Source: Perlabentimonas gracilis (GTDB taxonomy: Bacteria > Bacteroidota > Bacteroidia > Bacteroidales > Tenuifilaceae). From it: DNA of 64,000 bases. Position 1 is the stretch's first letter. Every line of letters begins with the position of its first letter. Below, one piece after another: positions 35,401 through 43,667 of the stretch. The DNA lies in NCBI RefSeq assembly GCF_011174675.1, contig NZ_JAANIG010000016.1:23980-87979 (forward strand), given 5' to 3'. A model generated the notes under the pieces. The model was not told the DNA's origin, made no database searches, and worked only from the letters and a program-made list of their open reading frames with translations. Both the position numbers and the translations under genes were made by a program.

Positions 35401-35697
35401 AAGTTTACTAATGAGGATGGATACATAGGGATTACAGTAAAGGCTAAGGACGTTTACTGCGCTATAAGCATTGCGGACAATGGGGTGGGTATGTCCGAGG
35501 AGAACCTGAAAAATCTTTTCAAAATTGATAAGGAGCACAAAACCTTGGGTACTCACAATGAGCGTGGGGCGGGGTTGGGGCTAATTATTTGTAAGGAGTT
35601 TGTTGAGTACAATGGGGGCACCATATCTGTTGAGAGCGAGCTGGGGAAAGGTAGCGTATTTACCATAACTGTAAAGCTGGCCGACTCAGTATCCTAA
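32440..35697 (+). CDS. Membrane sensor histidine kinase with beta-propeller and Y_Y_Y domains
   Basis: A 1085-residue sensor. After a signal peptide, the periplasmic part is a two-component-regulator-type beta-propeller (repeats such as NGVNEIGEDSDGNLWLSSN) followed by a Y_Y_Y domain (about residues 695-765: SFCLEGYDKDWSSWR). One membrane helix lies at about 775-797. A coiled coil contains the duplicated heptad QEILVQKEEILVQ. HisKA has His867 in RIIAHDLRNP, and HATPase_c has NLISNAVKF, DNGVGM and GAGLGL. There is no fused receiver or AraC-type domain, unlike hybrid regulators with the same sensor. Its stop codon overlaps that of the convergent glycosyltransferase gene. Confidence 0.92.
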   Translation: MKCAGCYATIILSLLLSTVCTSAFTQVKGLIPSKYFSAKNYNAGTQNWSIVEDTRGVLYFGNAHGVLEFNGNEWRLIRLGNGSAARSLALADSGVIFVGGFNEFGFLLPNGKGQLGYTSLLPMVDDEMKDFGEVWSITTVNDSVFFTTKRYLFCWADNNLTYWENDNGRFYLSHNVGGRLVVQNIGLGLLQLSGGELLPVKGAQQFVESRVHSILPLSSGYLVCTRNSGFYMLNMVGEEVEVIPFDKLGSKAKALNKYFIDNTFYQGAKLSNGLVGLSSLEGDVLIVNTQWEVVDIIDKETIGIASKAYFLHQSEYGSLWLALDNGIAMVEILSPFRHWNEGRGINGIITDVAELRDTLYISTGSSIFFTPCYAQNPFELSRFISVKATVEQAWEFLYFIPPAPNWQSPYSITSPPNFDEDQAALLVGTSKGLYQLNGAKAHKISKYDGVLKLHQYRRDPTKLFLGLSSGLVLLEFSNGKWIDKGYQFGINNGVNEIGEDSDGNLWLSSNYFGLYHLPVALVNHDEPTAVELFGTEHGISSVGSIRIYDVYDPILFHTDRKLYQFNSATKVFEDYIFHSDSTTEGTVDEADYGMNYWESIGDDILTHMYVAHLTDTTSWFSTEWGITRYKPKFSRDLNNVPSALITSVTAADSIIYGGTNFFYDDLLNESSPRRHLNPSSVVMYPQRISFASNTLTFNYSIPFSEGNKPNAFSFCLEGYDKDWSSWRTETKKEYTNLQPNSYVFKVKARNVYGVESPTAEFHFTILAPWYRTYYAYVGYLLLFTGLVVLIVKFYTYRLVQEKDKLEALVLERTQEILVQKEEILVQAEHLKDANEWISAKNQELEAKKDQLELSDATKNKFFRIIAHDLRNPISTAVSTTEYILSNFDNAEKDSVKTFIEKLHRLSLTTYSLLENLLDWSSSQMGQIRYKPIRVELSYMVTDSLDLVKSIIDAKRIKIKVDMPKSMEVYADENMLRTVIRNLISNAVKFTNEDGYIGITVKAKDVYCAISIADNGVGMSEENLKNLFKIDKEHKTLGTHNERGAGLGLIICKEFVEYNGGTISVESELGKGSVFTITVKLADSVS

Positions 35698-36716
35698 CGA
35701 GAAGTAGTGGGTAACTCTGAGTATTTCCTGCGCATCATTACAAAGAATTGAAACAGAATGCTATATCGGTAAAGCGATATTTTGGGATTTTTAAAGGCTC
35801 TTCGTTTCTTAATTATGCGTGGGCAACTCTTGTAGAAGTGGAGGTGTGCCCTAAGTACCGATATCACAAATTTTGGTTTTCCTGTAGCAAGGTACCCAAC
35901 AGCCGACATACCATCGAGTACTAATCGGAAGAGCAGAACGGGAACCAGCGATACTCTAGAGAGATTCTTTAGCAACATCGACAGATTATTGCGGTGGTTG
36001 AAGTAAACCTTACGAGGACTATTGCTGGCCAGAGTGCCACCCCCTACGTGGTAAACCACCGACTGGGGTACGCACCAAATGCTGTAACCCTGTCGTTTCA
36101 GTCGCCAGCATAGGTCAATCTCCTCCATGTGGGCAAAGAAATCATCGTCGAGACCGCCAGCATTCCAGTACTCGGTAGCCCTTACCATTAGGCAGGCTCC
36201 GGTAGCCCAAAAAATCTCCCGAATGGTATCGTATTGTCCTCTATCCTCCTCAACCACATTTAAAATTCTTCCTCGGCAGAAGGGGTAGCCGAACATATCG
36301 AGAAATCCACCTGCTGCTCCCGCATACTCAAACTCGCTGGGTTTACCATGGTTGAGCAATTTAGGCATACAAGCCGCTGCATTTGGGCTGCTCTCCATGA
36401 AGTTAGCCATTGGCACTAGCCAATTTTGGGGGACAGCAATATCGGAGTTGAGCAGAATGTAGTAGTCGGTGGTTACCTGCTTTAGGGCTCTGTTGTATCC
36501 GCCAGTAAAACCGTAATTCTTGTCGAGTTCAATTAGCCTTACCGTTTCAAAGCTCTTCTTAACCCACTGCACGGAACCATCGGTCGATCCGTTATCGGCC
36601 ACAATTATCTCCACCTTAAAGCCTGGCACAGCCGAATTGGAAACAACACCCGAAAGAAACTGTTCGAGGTAGTGCTTACCGTTCCAATTTAGTATTACAA
36701 TTGCTATGCTCTTCAT
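35694..36716 (-). CDS. Family 2 glycosyltransferase
   Basis: Transfers a sugar from a nucleotide donor to a surface glycan or lipid; the acceptor is unknown. The GT-A core is visible: IVILNWNGKHYLEQFL, IVADNGSTDGSVQW (donor-binding Asp), LLNSDIAVPQNWL (DxD-like position) and the GGGTLASNSP region near the acceptor site. The C-terminal third has a hydrophobic stretch (VPVLLFRLVLDGMSAVGYL), so membrane association is likely. It is 340 residues long and 3 bp downstream of the acyltransferase gene; the four genes to mtaB appear to be one operon. Confidence 0.85.
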   Translation of the reverse strand: MKSIAIVILNWNGKHYLEQFLSGVVSNSAVPGFKVEIIVADNGSTDGSVQWVKKSFETVRLIELDKNYGFTGGYNRALKQVTTDYYILLNSDIAVPQNWLVPMANFMESSPNAAACMPKLLNHGKPSEFEYAGAAGGFLDMFGYPFCRGRILNVVEEDRGQYDTIREIFWATGACLMVRATEYWNAGGLDDDFFAHMEEIDLCWRLKRQGYSIWCVPQSVVYHVGGGTLASNSPRKVYFNHRNNLSMLLKNLSRVSLVPVLLFRLVLDGMSAVGYLATGKPKFVISVLRAHLHFYKSCPRIIKKRRAFKNPKISLYRYSILFQFFVMMRRKYSELPTTSR

Positions 36717-36719
36717 CTG

Positions 36720-37613
36720 CTATTGACTTTGGGTATTTTTTTTGGGTTTATGCTTCCATCGCCTATGCGACCATAACCAGAACTCTGGCCTGTCCATTAT
36801 CTGCTTTTCGAGCCTGTGGGTATGCAGCTCGGTTAGTTCGAACTCCCCTAGCGATTTTGGGTTGTCGGTAATCAGCTCAAAATTTACCTCGTAGTAGCCA
36901 CGACGAATCTTTTGCATATCGCAGAAGTACACCGGAAGGTCAAATTTTTGCGCAATCTTTTCAATACCAAGGTATACCGGGGTATCCTGATTTAAGAACA
37001 TGGTCCAGTATTGGATATGCTTTGCCGGTGGGGTTTGGTCGCCAACCAATCCCAGCAAGAAGGGCTGCCCCTTTCTATTGCAATCAACAATGGCTCTAAG
37101 TGTATCCATCATCGGAACCGGGATCCCTCCAAATCGTTTGCGGGTACGGTTCATCATCACCTCAAAATTCTTGTTCGAGAGAGGTTTGTATACACCTAGT
37201 GATGTGTGCTTAGCTACTTTTCCGATAAGCGCAAAGAGTTCCCAGTTTCCGTAATGTCCGCTTACCAGTATGGCGCTTTTCCCTTCAGCATAAAGCTTTT
37301 CGAAAACCTCAGGGTTCTTAAATTTACAACGCTTAACGGCTCTTTGCCTGCTGGCATGAAGTAGAAAAAAGTTCTCAAGGAAAAGATCACATAGATGATG
37401 GTAGTATGCCTTTTCAATCCTAATAATTGCATCAAGATCTTTGCTGGGGAATGAGTTGGTAAGGTTTTTCCTTACAACCTTTCGTCTGTACCCAGCAATA
37501 TGATATATTACGAGGTAAATAAAATCCGACAGAATAAATGATGCCTTAGTTGGTATTTGGGCAATAAGCCACGTAAAACCATAAAATAGGCCGAAAAGAA
37601 TTTTTCTCATCAA
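36720..37613 (-). CDS. Lipid A biosynthesis-type acyltransferase (LpxL/HtrB family)
   Basis: A 297-residue inner-membrane acyltransferase. A hydrophobic N-terminus precedes the catalytic motif SGHYGNWELF (HxxxxE), which matches the LpxL/LpxM family; a basic patch near RRKVVRKNLTNSF and the later YFCDMQKI block are also typical. The expected role is addition of a secondary acyl chain to lipid A or a related lipid. Between the IMPase and glycosyltransferase genes. Confidence 0.88.
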   Translation of the reverse strand: MMRKILFGLFYGFTWLIAQIPTKASFILSDFIYLVIYHIAGYRRKVVRKNLTNSFPSKDLDAIIRIEKAYYHHLCDLFLENFFLLHASRQRAVKRCKFKNPEVFEKLYAEGKSAILVSGHYGNWELFALIGKVAKHTSLGVYKPLSNKNFEVMMNRTRKRFGGIPVPMMDTLRAIVDCNRKGQPFLLGLVGDQTPPAKHIQYWTMFLNQDTPVYLGIEKIAQKFDLPVYFCDMQKIRRGYYEVNFELITDNPKSLGEFELTELHTHRLEKQIMDRPEFWLWSHRRWKHKPKKNTQSQ

Positions 37614-37621
37614 CTAAAAAG

Positions 37622-38419
37622 TTATTGTTTCGACATAAAGCCAGAGACTATCCCAACGAATGGTTCAAAAACCTTGCTGTTGGCAGCAATTATCTCTTTC
37701 CCAAAAATATGATTACTGCCGCCGCTAAAATCGCACACCCTACCGCCTGCCTGCTCAACAATAAAAGCACCGGCAGCCACATCCCAGGGTTGAAGGCTGT
37801 ATTCGTAGAATGCTTCAAATCGTCCGCAGGCTACGTAGGCCAGGTCAGTGGCAGCTGAGCCCAACCGGCGTAAGCCGTGCGAGTGGCGCATAAAATGCTC
37901 CATCGATTGCATGAACGGCTCAATTCGGTTGTAGTCGTAGTATGGAAATCCGGTGGCTATTAGTGAGTCGTTCACATTGTCAATATCCGATACATGAATC
38001 TCATTACCATTCATATAGGCTTTATCATTTCCCCAGGCATAGAAACATTCGTCGAGGGTTACTTCGTATATCACCCCTAGAATTATTGTATCGCCCTCCA
38101 TTAGCGCAATGCTGATGGCGTAGGGGGGAAGGCCATGAATAAAATTGGTGGTGCCATCCAGCGGATCGATAATCCAGTTTAGCCCTCCGTGCTTCTGCTG
38201 GCCAGTACCCTCCTCAGCAATAAATCCGGCATCGGGAAGTATTTTTTGTAAACCTTCCACTATAAGATGCTCCGATTCTTTATCAACATACGAGACAAAA
38301 TCGTGCAGACCCTTTGTCTCCACCTTATCGAAGCTAAAATGCTTGCGTTGTTGGCGGATAAATTCGCCTGTAGTGGTGGCTAGGTCTACAACCTGTGTGC
38401 ATACACTCTCAATATTCAT
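37622..38419 (-). CDS. Inositol monophosphatase family protein
   Basis: A 265-residue metal-dependent phosphomonoesterase of the IMPase/SuhB fold. Motifs: FIAEEGTGQ (metal-binding Glu pair), WIIDPLDGTTNFIHGLPPYAISIAL, and LQPWDVAAGAFIVEQAGG near the C-terminus. The substrate may be inositol phosphate, but the family also includes nucleotidases and sugar phosphatases. Five bases separate it from mtaB. Confidence 0.88.
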   Translation of the reverse strand: MNIESVCTQVVDLATTTGEFIRQQRKHFSFDKVETKGLHDFVSYVDKESEHLIVEGLQKILPDAGFIAEEGTGQQKHGGLNWIIDPLDGTTNFIHGLPPYAISIALMEGDTIILGVIYEVTLDECFYAWGNDKAYMNGNEIHVSDIDNVNDSLIATGFPYYDYNRIEPFMQSMEHFMRHSHGLRRLGSAATDLAYVACGRFEAFYEYSLQPWDVAAGAFIVEQAGGRVCDFSGGSNHIFGKEIIAANSKVFEPFVGIVSGFMSKQ

Positions 38420-38423
38420 TCTA

Positions 38424-39734
38424 TTATATTTTTTCTGATATTTCTACAATGCAATTGCCATTATCGCTTAAACCAGTTAGCGTAACATTCATAATTTTAC
38501 CAACCAGCTCCTTGCTGTAAGGATGCTCAACCTTTATATAGTTTCTGGTAAAACCATTAATAAATCCATCCTTCCTTGTTGACTCGAAGAGCACCTGATC
38601 GGCTTTTCCAATGTTCCGTTGATAAAACTCACGATGCAGCCTATCCGAAAGATTATGCAGCTTCTTTACCCGTTCGTTTACAACCTTCGATTTCACCTTG
38701 TTGCTAAAGCTGGCTGCTGGTGTGTTGGGGCGCTCAGAGTATGGGAAGATATGTAGAAATGAGGGTTTAAGCCTCTCGAGCAGGTTGTATGTTGTGGCAA
38801 AATCCTCATCGGTTTCGCCCGGAAACCCAAGAATTACATCAACCCCAATAAATGCGTTGGGAATGGCCTGCTTGATTCTTGCTATCTTATCGGCAAAAAG
38901 GGAGGTGTTGTAACGCCTCTTCATAAGCTTGAGCACATTGTCGGAACCCGACTGAAGCGGAATGTGGAAATGCGGAAGGAACTTATGAGATGTGGATACA
39001 AATGCGATAATTTCGTCGGTAATTAGGTTGGGTTCAATGGATGAGATCCTGTATCGCTCAATCCCATCCACCTCATCGAGGGCTTTTAGCAGATCGATAA
39101 ACTTCTCGTTTGTTGAACGACCAAAATCACCCGTATTAACACCTGTGAGAATTATCTCCTTAATGCCGCTGGCTGCAATTTGCTCGGCTTGTGCAATAAC
39201 CTTATCTATTGGGATATTGCGGCTTTTGCCGCGGGCAAGTGGAATGGTGCAGTAGGTACAGTGGTAGTCACAACCATCCTGTACCTTAAGGAACGAGCGG
39301 GTTCTATCGCCCGAAGAGTAGGCGGGAAAAATATCGTTAATGGCATCCACATCGCAGCTATATACCTTGGCCTTTGGCCCTTTTGTTATATCGCCTATGT
39401 GCTGTGGTAGGTTTCCCTTTTCGGAGGCTCCCATCACCAAATCGACCCCTTCCATTTGCGCAATTTCCTCGGGTTTAAGCTGGGCATAGCACCCCACAAC
39501 GGCAACAAATGCGTTGGGCGATTGCTTTACAAATTTTTTAATTGCCTGACGGCATTTCTTATCGGCGTGCTCGGTAACCGAGCAGGTATTAATAACATAA
39601 ACATCGGCTTGAGCCGAGGGTGCAACCCGCTCGAAACCCAGCTCGTCGAACTGGCGAGCTATGGTAGATGTTTCCGAAAAGTTAAGTTTACAGCCAAGGG
39701 TGTAGAATGCCACCCTCTTTTTTTCGCTTGACAT
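38424..39734 (-). CDS. mtaB: tRNA threonylcarbamoyladenosine (t6A37) methylthiotransferase
   Basis: A radical-SAM enzyme that adds a methylthio group to t6A37 of tRNAs reading ANN codons. The N-terminal UPF0004 domain has three cysteines (TLGCKLNFSET, NTCSVTEHADKKC, VVGCYAQLKPEE); the radical-SAM cluster motif is QDGCDYHCTYCTIPLARG. A TRAM-like C-terminus starts around VLFESTRKDGFINGF. It is 436 residues long. First gene of the four-gene minus-strand run. Confidence 0.93.
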   Translation of the reverse strand: MSSEKKRVAFYTLGCKLNFSETSTIARQFDELGFERVAPSAQADVYVINTCSVTEHADKKCRQAIKKFVKQSPNAFVAVVGCYAQLKPEEIAQMEGVDLVMGASEKGNLPQHIGDITKGPKAKVYSCDVDAINDIFPAYSSGDRTRSFLKVQDGCDYHCTYCTIPLARGKSRNIPIDKVIAQAEQIAASGIKEIILTGVNTGDFGRSTNEKFIDLLKALDEVDGIERYRISSIEPNLITDEIIAFVSTSHKFLPHFHIPLQSGSDNVLKLMKRRYNTSLFADKIARIKQAIPNAFIGVDVILGFPGETDEDFATTYNLLERLKPSFLHIFPYSERPNTPAASFSNKVKSKVVNERVKKLHNLSDRLHREFYQRNIGKADQVLFESTRKDGFINGFTRNYIKVEHPYSKELVGKIMNVTLTGLSDNGNCIVEISEKI

Positions 39735-39871
39735 GTTGCATATTGTTGTAAAAACCTGACAAAGTTACAAAAAATGGGGCACTTAAATTGAGCAGGCAGG
39801 TAGACCTTACATTAATTAATGTTAACAGTACGGAGCAATGCATTATTGCACCAAATGAATATGGAATTTGC

Positions 39872-40558
39872 TTACCCCCCCTGGAGTTCACGGATGTTCT
39901 TCTCGAAATTGGGGGAGTCGTAGGTTGGTTTAAAGTTGAGGTTGGGTACAATTTCGCCGGTTTCAATATTTATGTAGCCTTTTACAAACTGAGCGGGCAA
40001 AAGGTACACTTCGTCCATATTATCATTAAGCTCGGGTAGCAAGGTGCTAAAAATCTGCTCAACATTAACCACAGCCTTAACGTTGGAAATAATCTGCGTG
40101 TACTTATTGTAGATATCTTTTGAGAAAGCGAGAACTACAATAATACTCCCGAATTGCTTGCGAAGGTTGTGCTTGTATACTAGATCCAGCTTATCGTTGG
40201 TAATGGGTTCGGCTGTTTTGTAGAACGAATCGGCAAAGCGGAATCCTTCGCGGCAAATGTTATCGGCAACCTCTGGGTCGCGTGTGTAGTGAACAAATAA
40301 CTCCTCGTTGTCGAGATTGCTGAACAGGAAGCTTTGCACCTCTCCATCGAGCAGTTTGTTGGGCTTAAGCAGCGTTTCGTATGGAAATGATTTTAACCTA
40401 TTGATTAAAAAATCTATCTCCTCGCGGCTCGTGAAGTTTTGCAAGCTGAGCTGCTGCTTAAGTAACGAATCGATTCGATTTCCCTTCTGTTTAAGCTTAA
40501 AGTGCAGGTAAGCAATGTAGGCAATCAGAAGTAATATAATCGCAAGTTCAACCTTCAT
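39872..40558 (-). CDS. Membrane-anchored protein with a possible ADP-ribosyltransferase-like core
   Basis: 228 residues, no family I can name with certainty. Residues 4-19 form a membrane helix (ELAIILLLIAYIAYLHF), followed by a coiled segment rich in Lys and Gln to about 60. The soluble core has LFVHYTRDPEVADNICREGF (83-106), ADSFYKTAEPIT (109-120) and, near the end, DEVYLLPAQFVKGYINIETG. The pattern of an early His-Tyr (90-91), a later Tyr (113) and a Glu before a hydrophobic strand (Glu183) resembles the H-Y-E arrangement of PARP-like ADP-ribosyltransferase folds, with 'eGF' after the first strand as in RNA 2'-phosphotransferase/PARP families. This is motif reading only. A C7 run lies next to the stop codon. 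Single gene. Confidence 0.5.
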   Translation of the reverse strand: MKVELAIILLLIAYIAYLHFKLKQKGNRIDSLLKQQLSLQNFTSREEIDFLINRLKSFPYETLLKPNKLLDGEVQSFLFSNLDNEELFVHYTRDPEVADNICREGFRFADSFYKTAEPITNDKLDLVYKHNLRKQFGSIIVVLAFSKDIYNKYTQIISNVKAVVNVEQIFSTLLPELNDNMDEVYLLPAQFVKGYINIETGEIVPNLNFKPTYDSPNFEKNIRELQGG

Positions 40559-40737
40559 TTGCAGTATTCATTTTTTTTATCCCCCGTTCTTCTATGCAAT
40601 TTAGAAACAATTTTTTTACAATTTGCATTTTACCATAATAAAGTTTTTGGTTGATTAAAAAAACGTGGGTTTGTAACAAATGGTACAATTGGCTAAGCAA
40701 AACCTAGTATTTTTGCAACTTTCAATACATAATTTAT

Positions 40738-42276
40738 ATGAGCCGCCTTTACAAAGTATTTAGGAAGTATCACAAGTGGCTAGGTGTTGCACTAGCATTC
40801 TTCTTCATATTTTTTGCCCTTTCGGGCATTGTGCTTAATCATAGGGGAACATTTTCCAAGGTAGATATTAAACGTGGTTGTCTGCCTAGGGATTATAGAT
40901 ATAGCAACTGGAATAATGCCTCAATCCGAGGGGCTATACCTGTTAGTTCCGATTCGATGCTGGTATACGGTAACATAGGGGTTTGGCTCACCGACAGTCA
41001 ATTCTCAACGTTTGTTGATTTAAACCAAGGTTTCCCCAAGGGGATAGATAACCGGAAAATTGCAGATGTTGAGGTGGTTGGTAATGATGATTTCTTTGCT
41101 GCCACGCTATTCGGATTGTACAGGTACTGCAATAGCAAGTGGCAGAAGGTTAAGCTGCCCATAGCCGAGGAGCGAATGGTGGCCCTTGAGCAGCAGGGCG
41201 ACAGCCTAATTGTGATGAGCCGTTCCCATCTGATGATTGGTTTGGCGTATGACGATTTCCAGACCTTTCATATGGTTCCACTACTGGCTCCTAATGGCGC
41301 TCAAAAGCGCATAAGCCTTTTTAAAACCATTTGGTTTATCCATAGTGGTAAGGTTTGGGGAATCCCAGGCAAGCTAATTGTCGATTTGGGTGGAGTAGCA
41401 ATGATTCTCCTGTCGATTACTGGGTTGTTCTACTTTTTTGCTCCCAAGCTGCTTAGTAGAATAAAAACTAAGCTTACGCTTCGAACTAGGATTAAGCGCG
41501 CCAATCGCTGGTCGTACCGATGGCATTTGAACATTGGAATTTTTGCAGCATTGCTGCTGCTTGTTGTAACTACAACGGGAATGTTCCTGCGCCCACCATT
41601 GCTTATTCCCATTGCAAGCAAATCGGTTAAGCCCATAAAGGGAACTACACTCGACGACTCAAACTACTGGAGCGATAACCTGCGTGATTTAATTTACGAT
41701 TCGCACCGTCGTTTTTTCCTTTTGGCCACAGCAGAGGGTATCTATGCACTATCGCCCGACCTGAGGGAAGCCCCCGTAAAATTTGCTCTTCAGCCTCCAG
41801 TAAGTGTAATGGGGATAAATGTATTTTGGCAAGAGGGGCCTTACTATGTAGTTGGATCATTCAGCGGGTTGTACAGGTGGAATCCTTTCGAACATCACCT
41901 ATCAGACTATCTAACGGGAGAAAGTGTACAGCCCCACTCTACGCTCAGGTCGCCTTTTGGCGCTTTGGCCATTGCTGGGGGAATAAGGTTACAAAATGCC
42001 GTAAATGTTTTCTTTGATTATAATAGTGGTGCATTCACACCTAAGGGGGATAACAGTTTTCCAGAAATGCCTCAGGAGGTAGTCTCCAAGTCGGGGATAT
42101 CGCTTTGGAATCTTGCCCTGGAGATTCACACCTGGCGTATTGTAAAATTTTTGGTAAGCGATTTCTACATTTTGGTAGTACCCCTTGCAGGTATACTGGG
42201 TGTGGTAATTGTGTTAACAGGTGTGGTGATGTGGATTATAAGGTATAGTAAACGAAAAAAGAGTAAAAAGGAATGA
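40738..42276 (+). CDS. PepSY-associated membrane protein
   Basis: A 512-residue integral membrane protein of the PepSY_TM type. It begins with a short basic N-terminus and the typical first helix (KYHKWLGVALAFFFIFFALSGIVLNHR), has a large periplasmic part, a second helix (LIVDLGGVAMILLSITGLFYFF), a third near WHLNIGIFAALLLLVVTTTGMFL and a C-terminal helix. Proteins of this class are often linked to iron uptake or periplasmic reductases, but no such gene is adjacent. A TATTTTTG octamer (40708-40715), 22 bp before the ATG, is a good -7 element. It overlaps the cupin gene by 4 bp (ATGA). Confidence 0.75.
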   Translation: MSRLYKVFRKYHKWLGVALAFFFIFFALSGIVLNHRGTFSKVDIKRGCLPRDYRYSNWNNASIRGAIPVSSDSMLVYGNIGVWLTDSQFSTFVDLNQGFPKGIDNRKIADVEVVGNDDFFAATLFGLYRYCNSKWQKVKLPIAEERMVALEQQGDSLIVMSRSHLMIGLAYDDFQTFHMVPLLAPNGAQKRISLFKTIWFIHSGKVWGIPGKLIVDLGGVAMILLSITGLFYFFAPKLLSRIKTKLTLRTRIKRANRWSYRWHLNIGIFAALLLLVVTTTGMFLRPPLLIPIASKSVKPIKGTTLDDSNYWSDNLRDLIYDSHRRFFLLATAEGIYALSPDLREAPVKFALQPPVSVMGINVFWQEGPYYVVGSFSGLYRWNPFEHHLSDYLTGESVQPHSTLRSPFGALAIAGGIRLQNAVNVFFDYNSGAFTPKGDNSFPEMPQEVVSKSGISLWNLALEIHTWRIVKFLVSDFYILVVPLAGILGVVIVLTGVVMWIIRYSKRKKSKKE

Positions 42277-42584
42277 GGATAACCGAATTGAGAACTGCCG
42301 AGAAAGTACCCTTCAACCTCGATGGGCGCAAGATGCTAGTTGACTCTAGGGTTGAAATTGTGCATCTTACCCTACAACCCAGCGAGGTGCTGGCCAAGCA
42401 TACCAATCCATTCGATGTGGCTATCTATATTCTGGAGGGCGAGGGAATGGTTGAAACCGACGAAAACTCAGTATCCGTTTCGCCCGATATGTGTATTGAG
42501 GTGCCTTCGGGAGCAAATCGTGGTATTACAAACACCTCAGGAGGTATCCTTAGGGTTTTGGTTGTAAAAATATTTGAGCGATAG
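42273..42584 (+). CDS. Small cupin-domain protein
   Basis: A 103-residue single cupin barrel (LTLQPSEVLAKHTNPFDVAIYILEGEGMVETDE, read as two adjoining blocks, then SVSPDMCIEVPSGANRGITNTS). Metal ligands usual for cupins (His in LAKH, Glu in LEGEG) are partly present; one His is missing, so enzymatic activity is doubtful. Translationally coupled to the PepSY gene, suggesting a shared task, possibly in metal handling. Confidence 0.8.
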   Translation: MRITELRTAEKVPFNLDGRKMLVDSRVEIVHLTLQPSEVLAKHTNPFDVAIYILEGEGMVETDENSVSVSPDMCIEVPSGANRGITNTSGGILRVLVVKIFER

Positions 42585-42596
42585 AATCTTTTAAAC

Positions 42597-43487
42597 CTAG
42601 TGCGAAAGGCTGTAGTGGGTAAAGGTTTCCATTACATTTTGAGCATAGGTTTTCGACACTGGAATTTCGATATTCGATGGGCCATCGAGTTCAAGTATTA
42701 GCTCATCCCTATCTTTTCTGAGGATTTTTACCTTTTCGAAGTTTACCATATACGAGCGGTGGCATCGGATTACCTGAGCATTTTTTAGCAGTGCCTCAAG
42801 GCGCTTAATGCTGTTGCGCAGAGTGAATCGTGCAGTTTTCCCCTTGTCAATGTAGTAAATATTCACGTAGTTGTCGGCCGACTCGAGGTATAGCAAATGC
42901 TCAACCTTTACCGAGAAACGAAGCACCCCCTTCTCGTCGTACATTGGTATCATCTTCTTGGTAGTATCTACCCCCATCGATGTTTCCTCGGCAAGTCTTT
43001 GAAGCTGCTGCTTCTTTTCCTGCCATGAGAAGTAAAGCCATAGCACCGAGTAGGGCAAGAATAGCACCAGGGTAGTATTCTTCATCGATATTTTAAGCAG
43101 ATCGAGAATAAACCTTGAGTCCTGAATGAATAGCTTCTCAAAAAGGGTATAAAATATGGCCATGGCAAGCACCTCGGCAAATACCCATATAATGTACTGC
43201 CAAACCAGCAATTGCGTGCGCTTTGAGCGGTGATACATGATTACCCTGCTAATTACCACCACCAGTACCCCCGTAAGGATGATAATGCTCGAAATGCCCA
43301 GGAATTCCCAATCGGATAGTTCGTAAATAGTTTCCAAACCAAAAGGAGCGTATATGTTGATAAATACCACAGCAAAGAGTGCTGTAAGCATTATTAGCCT
43401 TACAATATTCTTTTTGTCGGTGAGGTATTTTGGTAGTGGACTATTTAGCATTTTTTCGATTTGAGTTTCCAAAGATAGCAAATACAC
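42597..43487 (-). CDS. Membrane-bound LytTR transcriptional regulator
   Basis: A 296-residue regulator without a receiver domain: four hydrophobic segments in the first 150 residues (for example IVRLIMLTALFAVVFINIYAP, ISSIIILTGVLVVVISRVIMY) followed by a linker and a C-terminal LytTR DNA-binding domain (about residues 195-290: VEHLLYLESADNYVNIYYI, later VIRCHRSYMVNFEKVK). An ATG 12 codons in (MLNSPLPKYL) may be the true start. It is divergent from the DUF6051 gene across a 180-bp region holding three 20-bp-period repeats. Confidence 0.85.
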   Translation of the reverse strand: MYLLSLETQIEKMLNSPLPKYLTDKKNIVRLIMLTALFAVVFINIYAPFGLETIYELSDWEFLGISSIIILTGVLVVVISRVIMYHRSKRTQLLVWQYIIWVFAEVLAMAIFYTLFEKLFIQDSRFILDLLKISMKNTTLVLFLPYSVLWLYFSWQEKKQQLQRLAEETSMGVDTTKKMIPMYDEKGVLRFSVKVEHLLYLESADNYVNIYYIDKGKTARFTLRNSIKRLEALLKNAQVIRCHRSYMVNFEKVKILRKDRDELILELDGPSNIEIPVSKTYAQNVMETFTHYSLSH

Positions 43488-43535
43488 TCCAACAAAAGGA
43501 TGTGAGAGTAAGTTATGCGCACAAATACCTAAAAT

Positions 43536-43587
43536 ATTTTGCCCCTCTATTTTTGATTTTACCCCTCAATAGGCATTTGTACCCCCT
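43536..43587. promoter_or_regulatory. Triple 20-bp-period repeat between LytTR and DUF6051 genes
   Basis: ATTTTGCCCCTC (43536), ATTTTACCCCTC (43556) and an ATTTGTACCCCC block (43575) have their CCCC runs in register every 20 bp. LytTR proteins bind paired direct repeats about one to two helical turns apart, so this may be the operator of the adjacent membrane LytTR protein. Different in sequence from the TTTGAAAGCGTA sites further right. Confidence 0.5.
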
Positions 43588-43667
43588 GCCAATTCCCAAA
43601 AACCCAAAAATTTGCAATGTGACGCATTTGAGTTGTTATTTGCAACAAAACTCACAATACCTGAACT

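Noticed and set aside
39688..39966. 92-codon minus-strand frame across the mtaB start
   Set aside because: Overlaps mtaB and the following gene in other frames; no coding signal or homology recognised.
43536..43587. CRISPR-like array of three repeats
   Set aside because: Units are about 12 bp with an 8-bp gap, far too short for CRISPR repeats and spacers; no cas genes.
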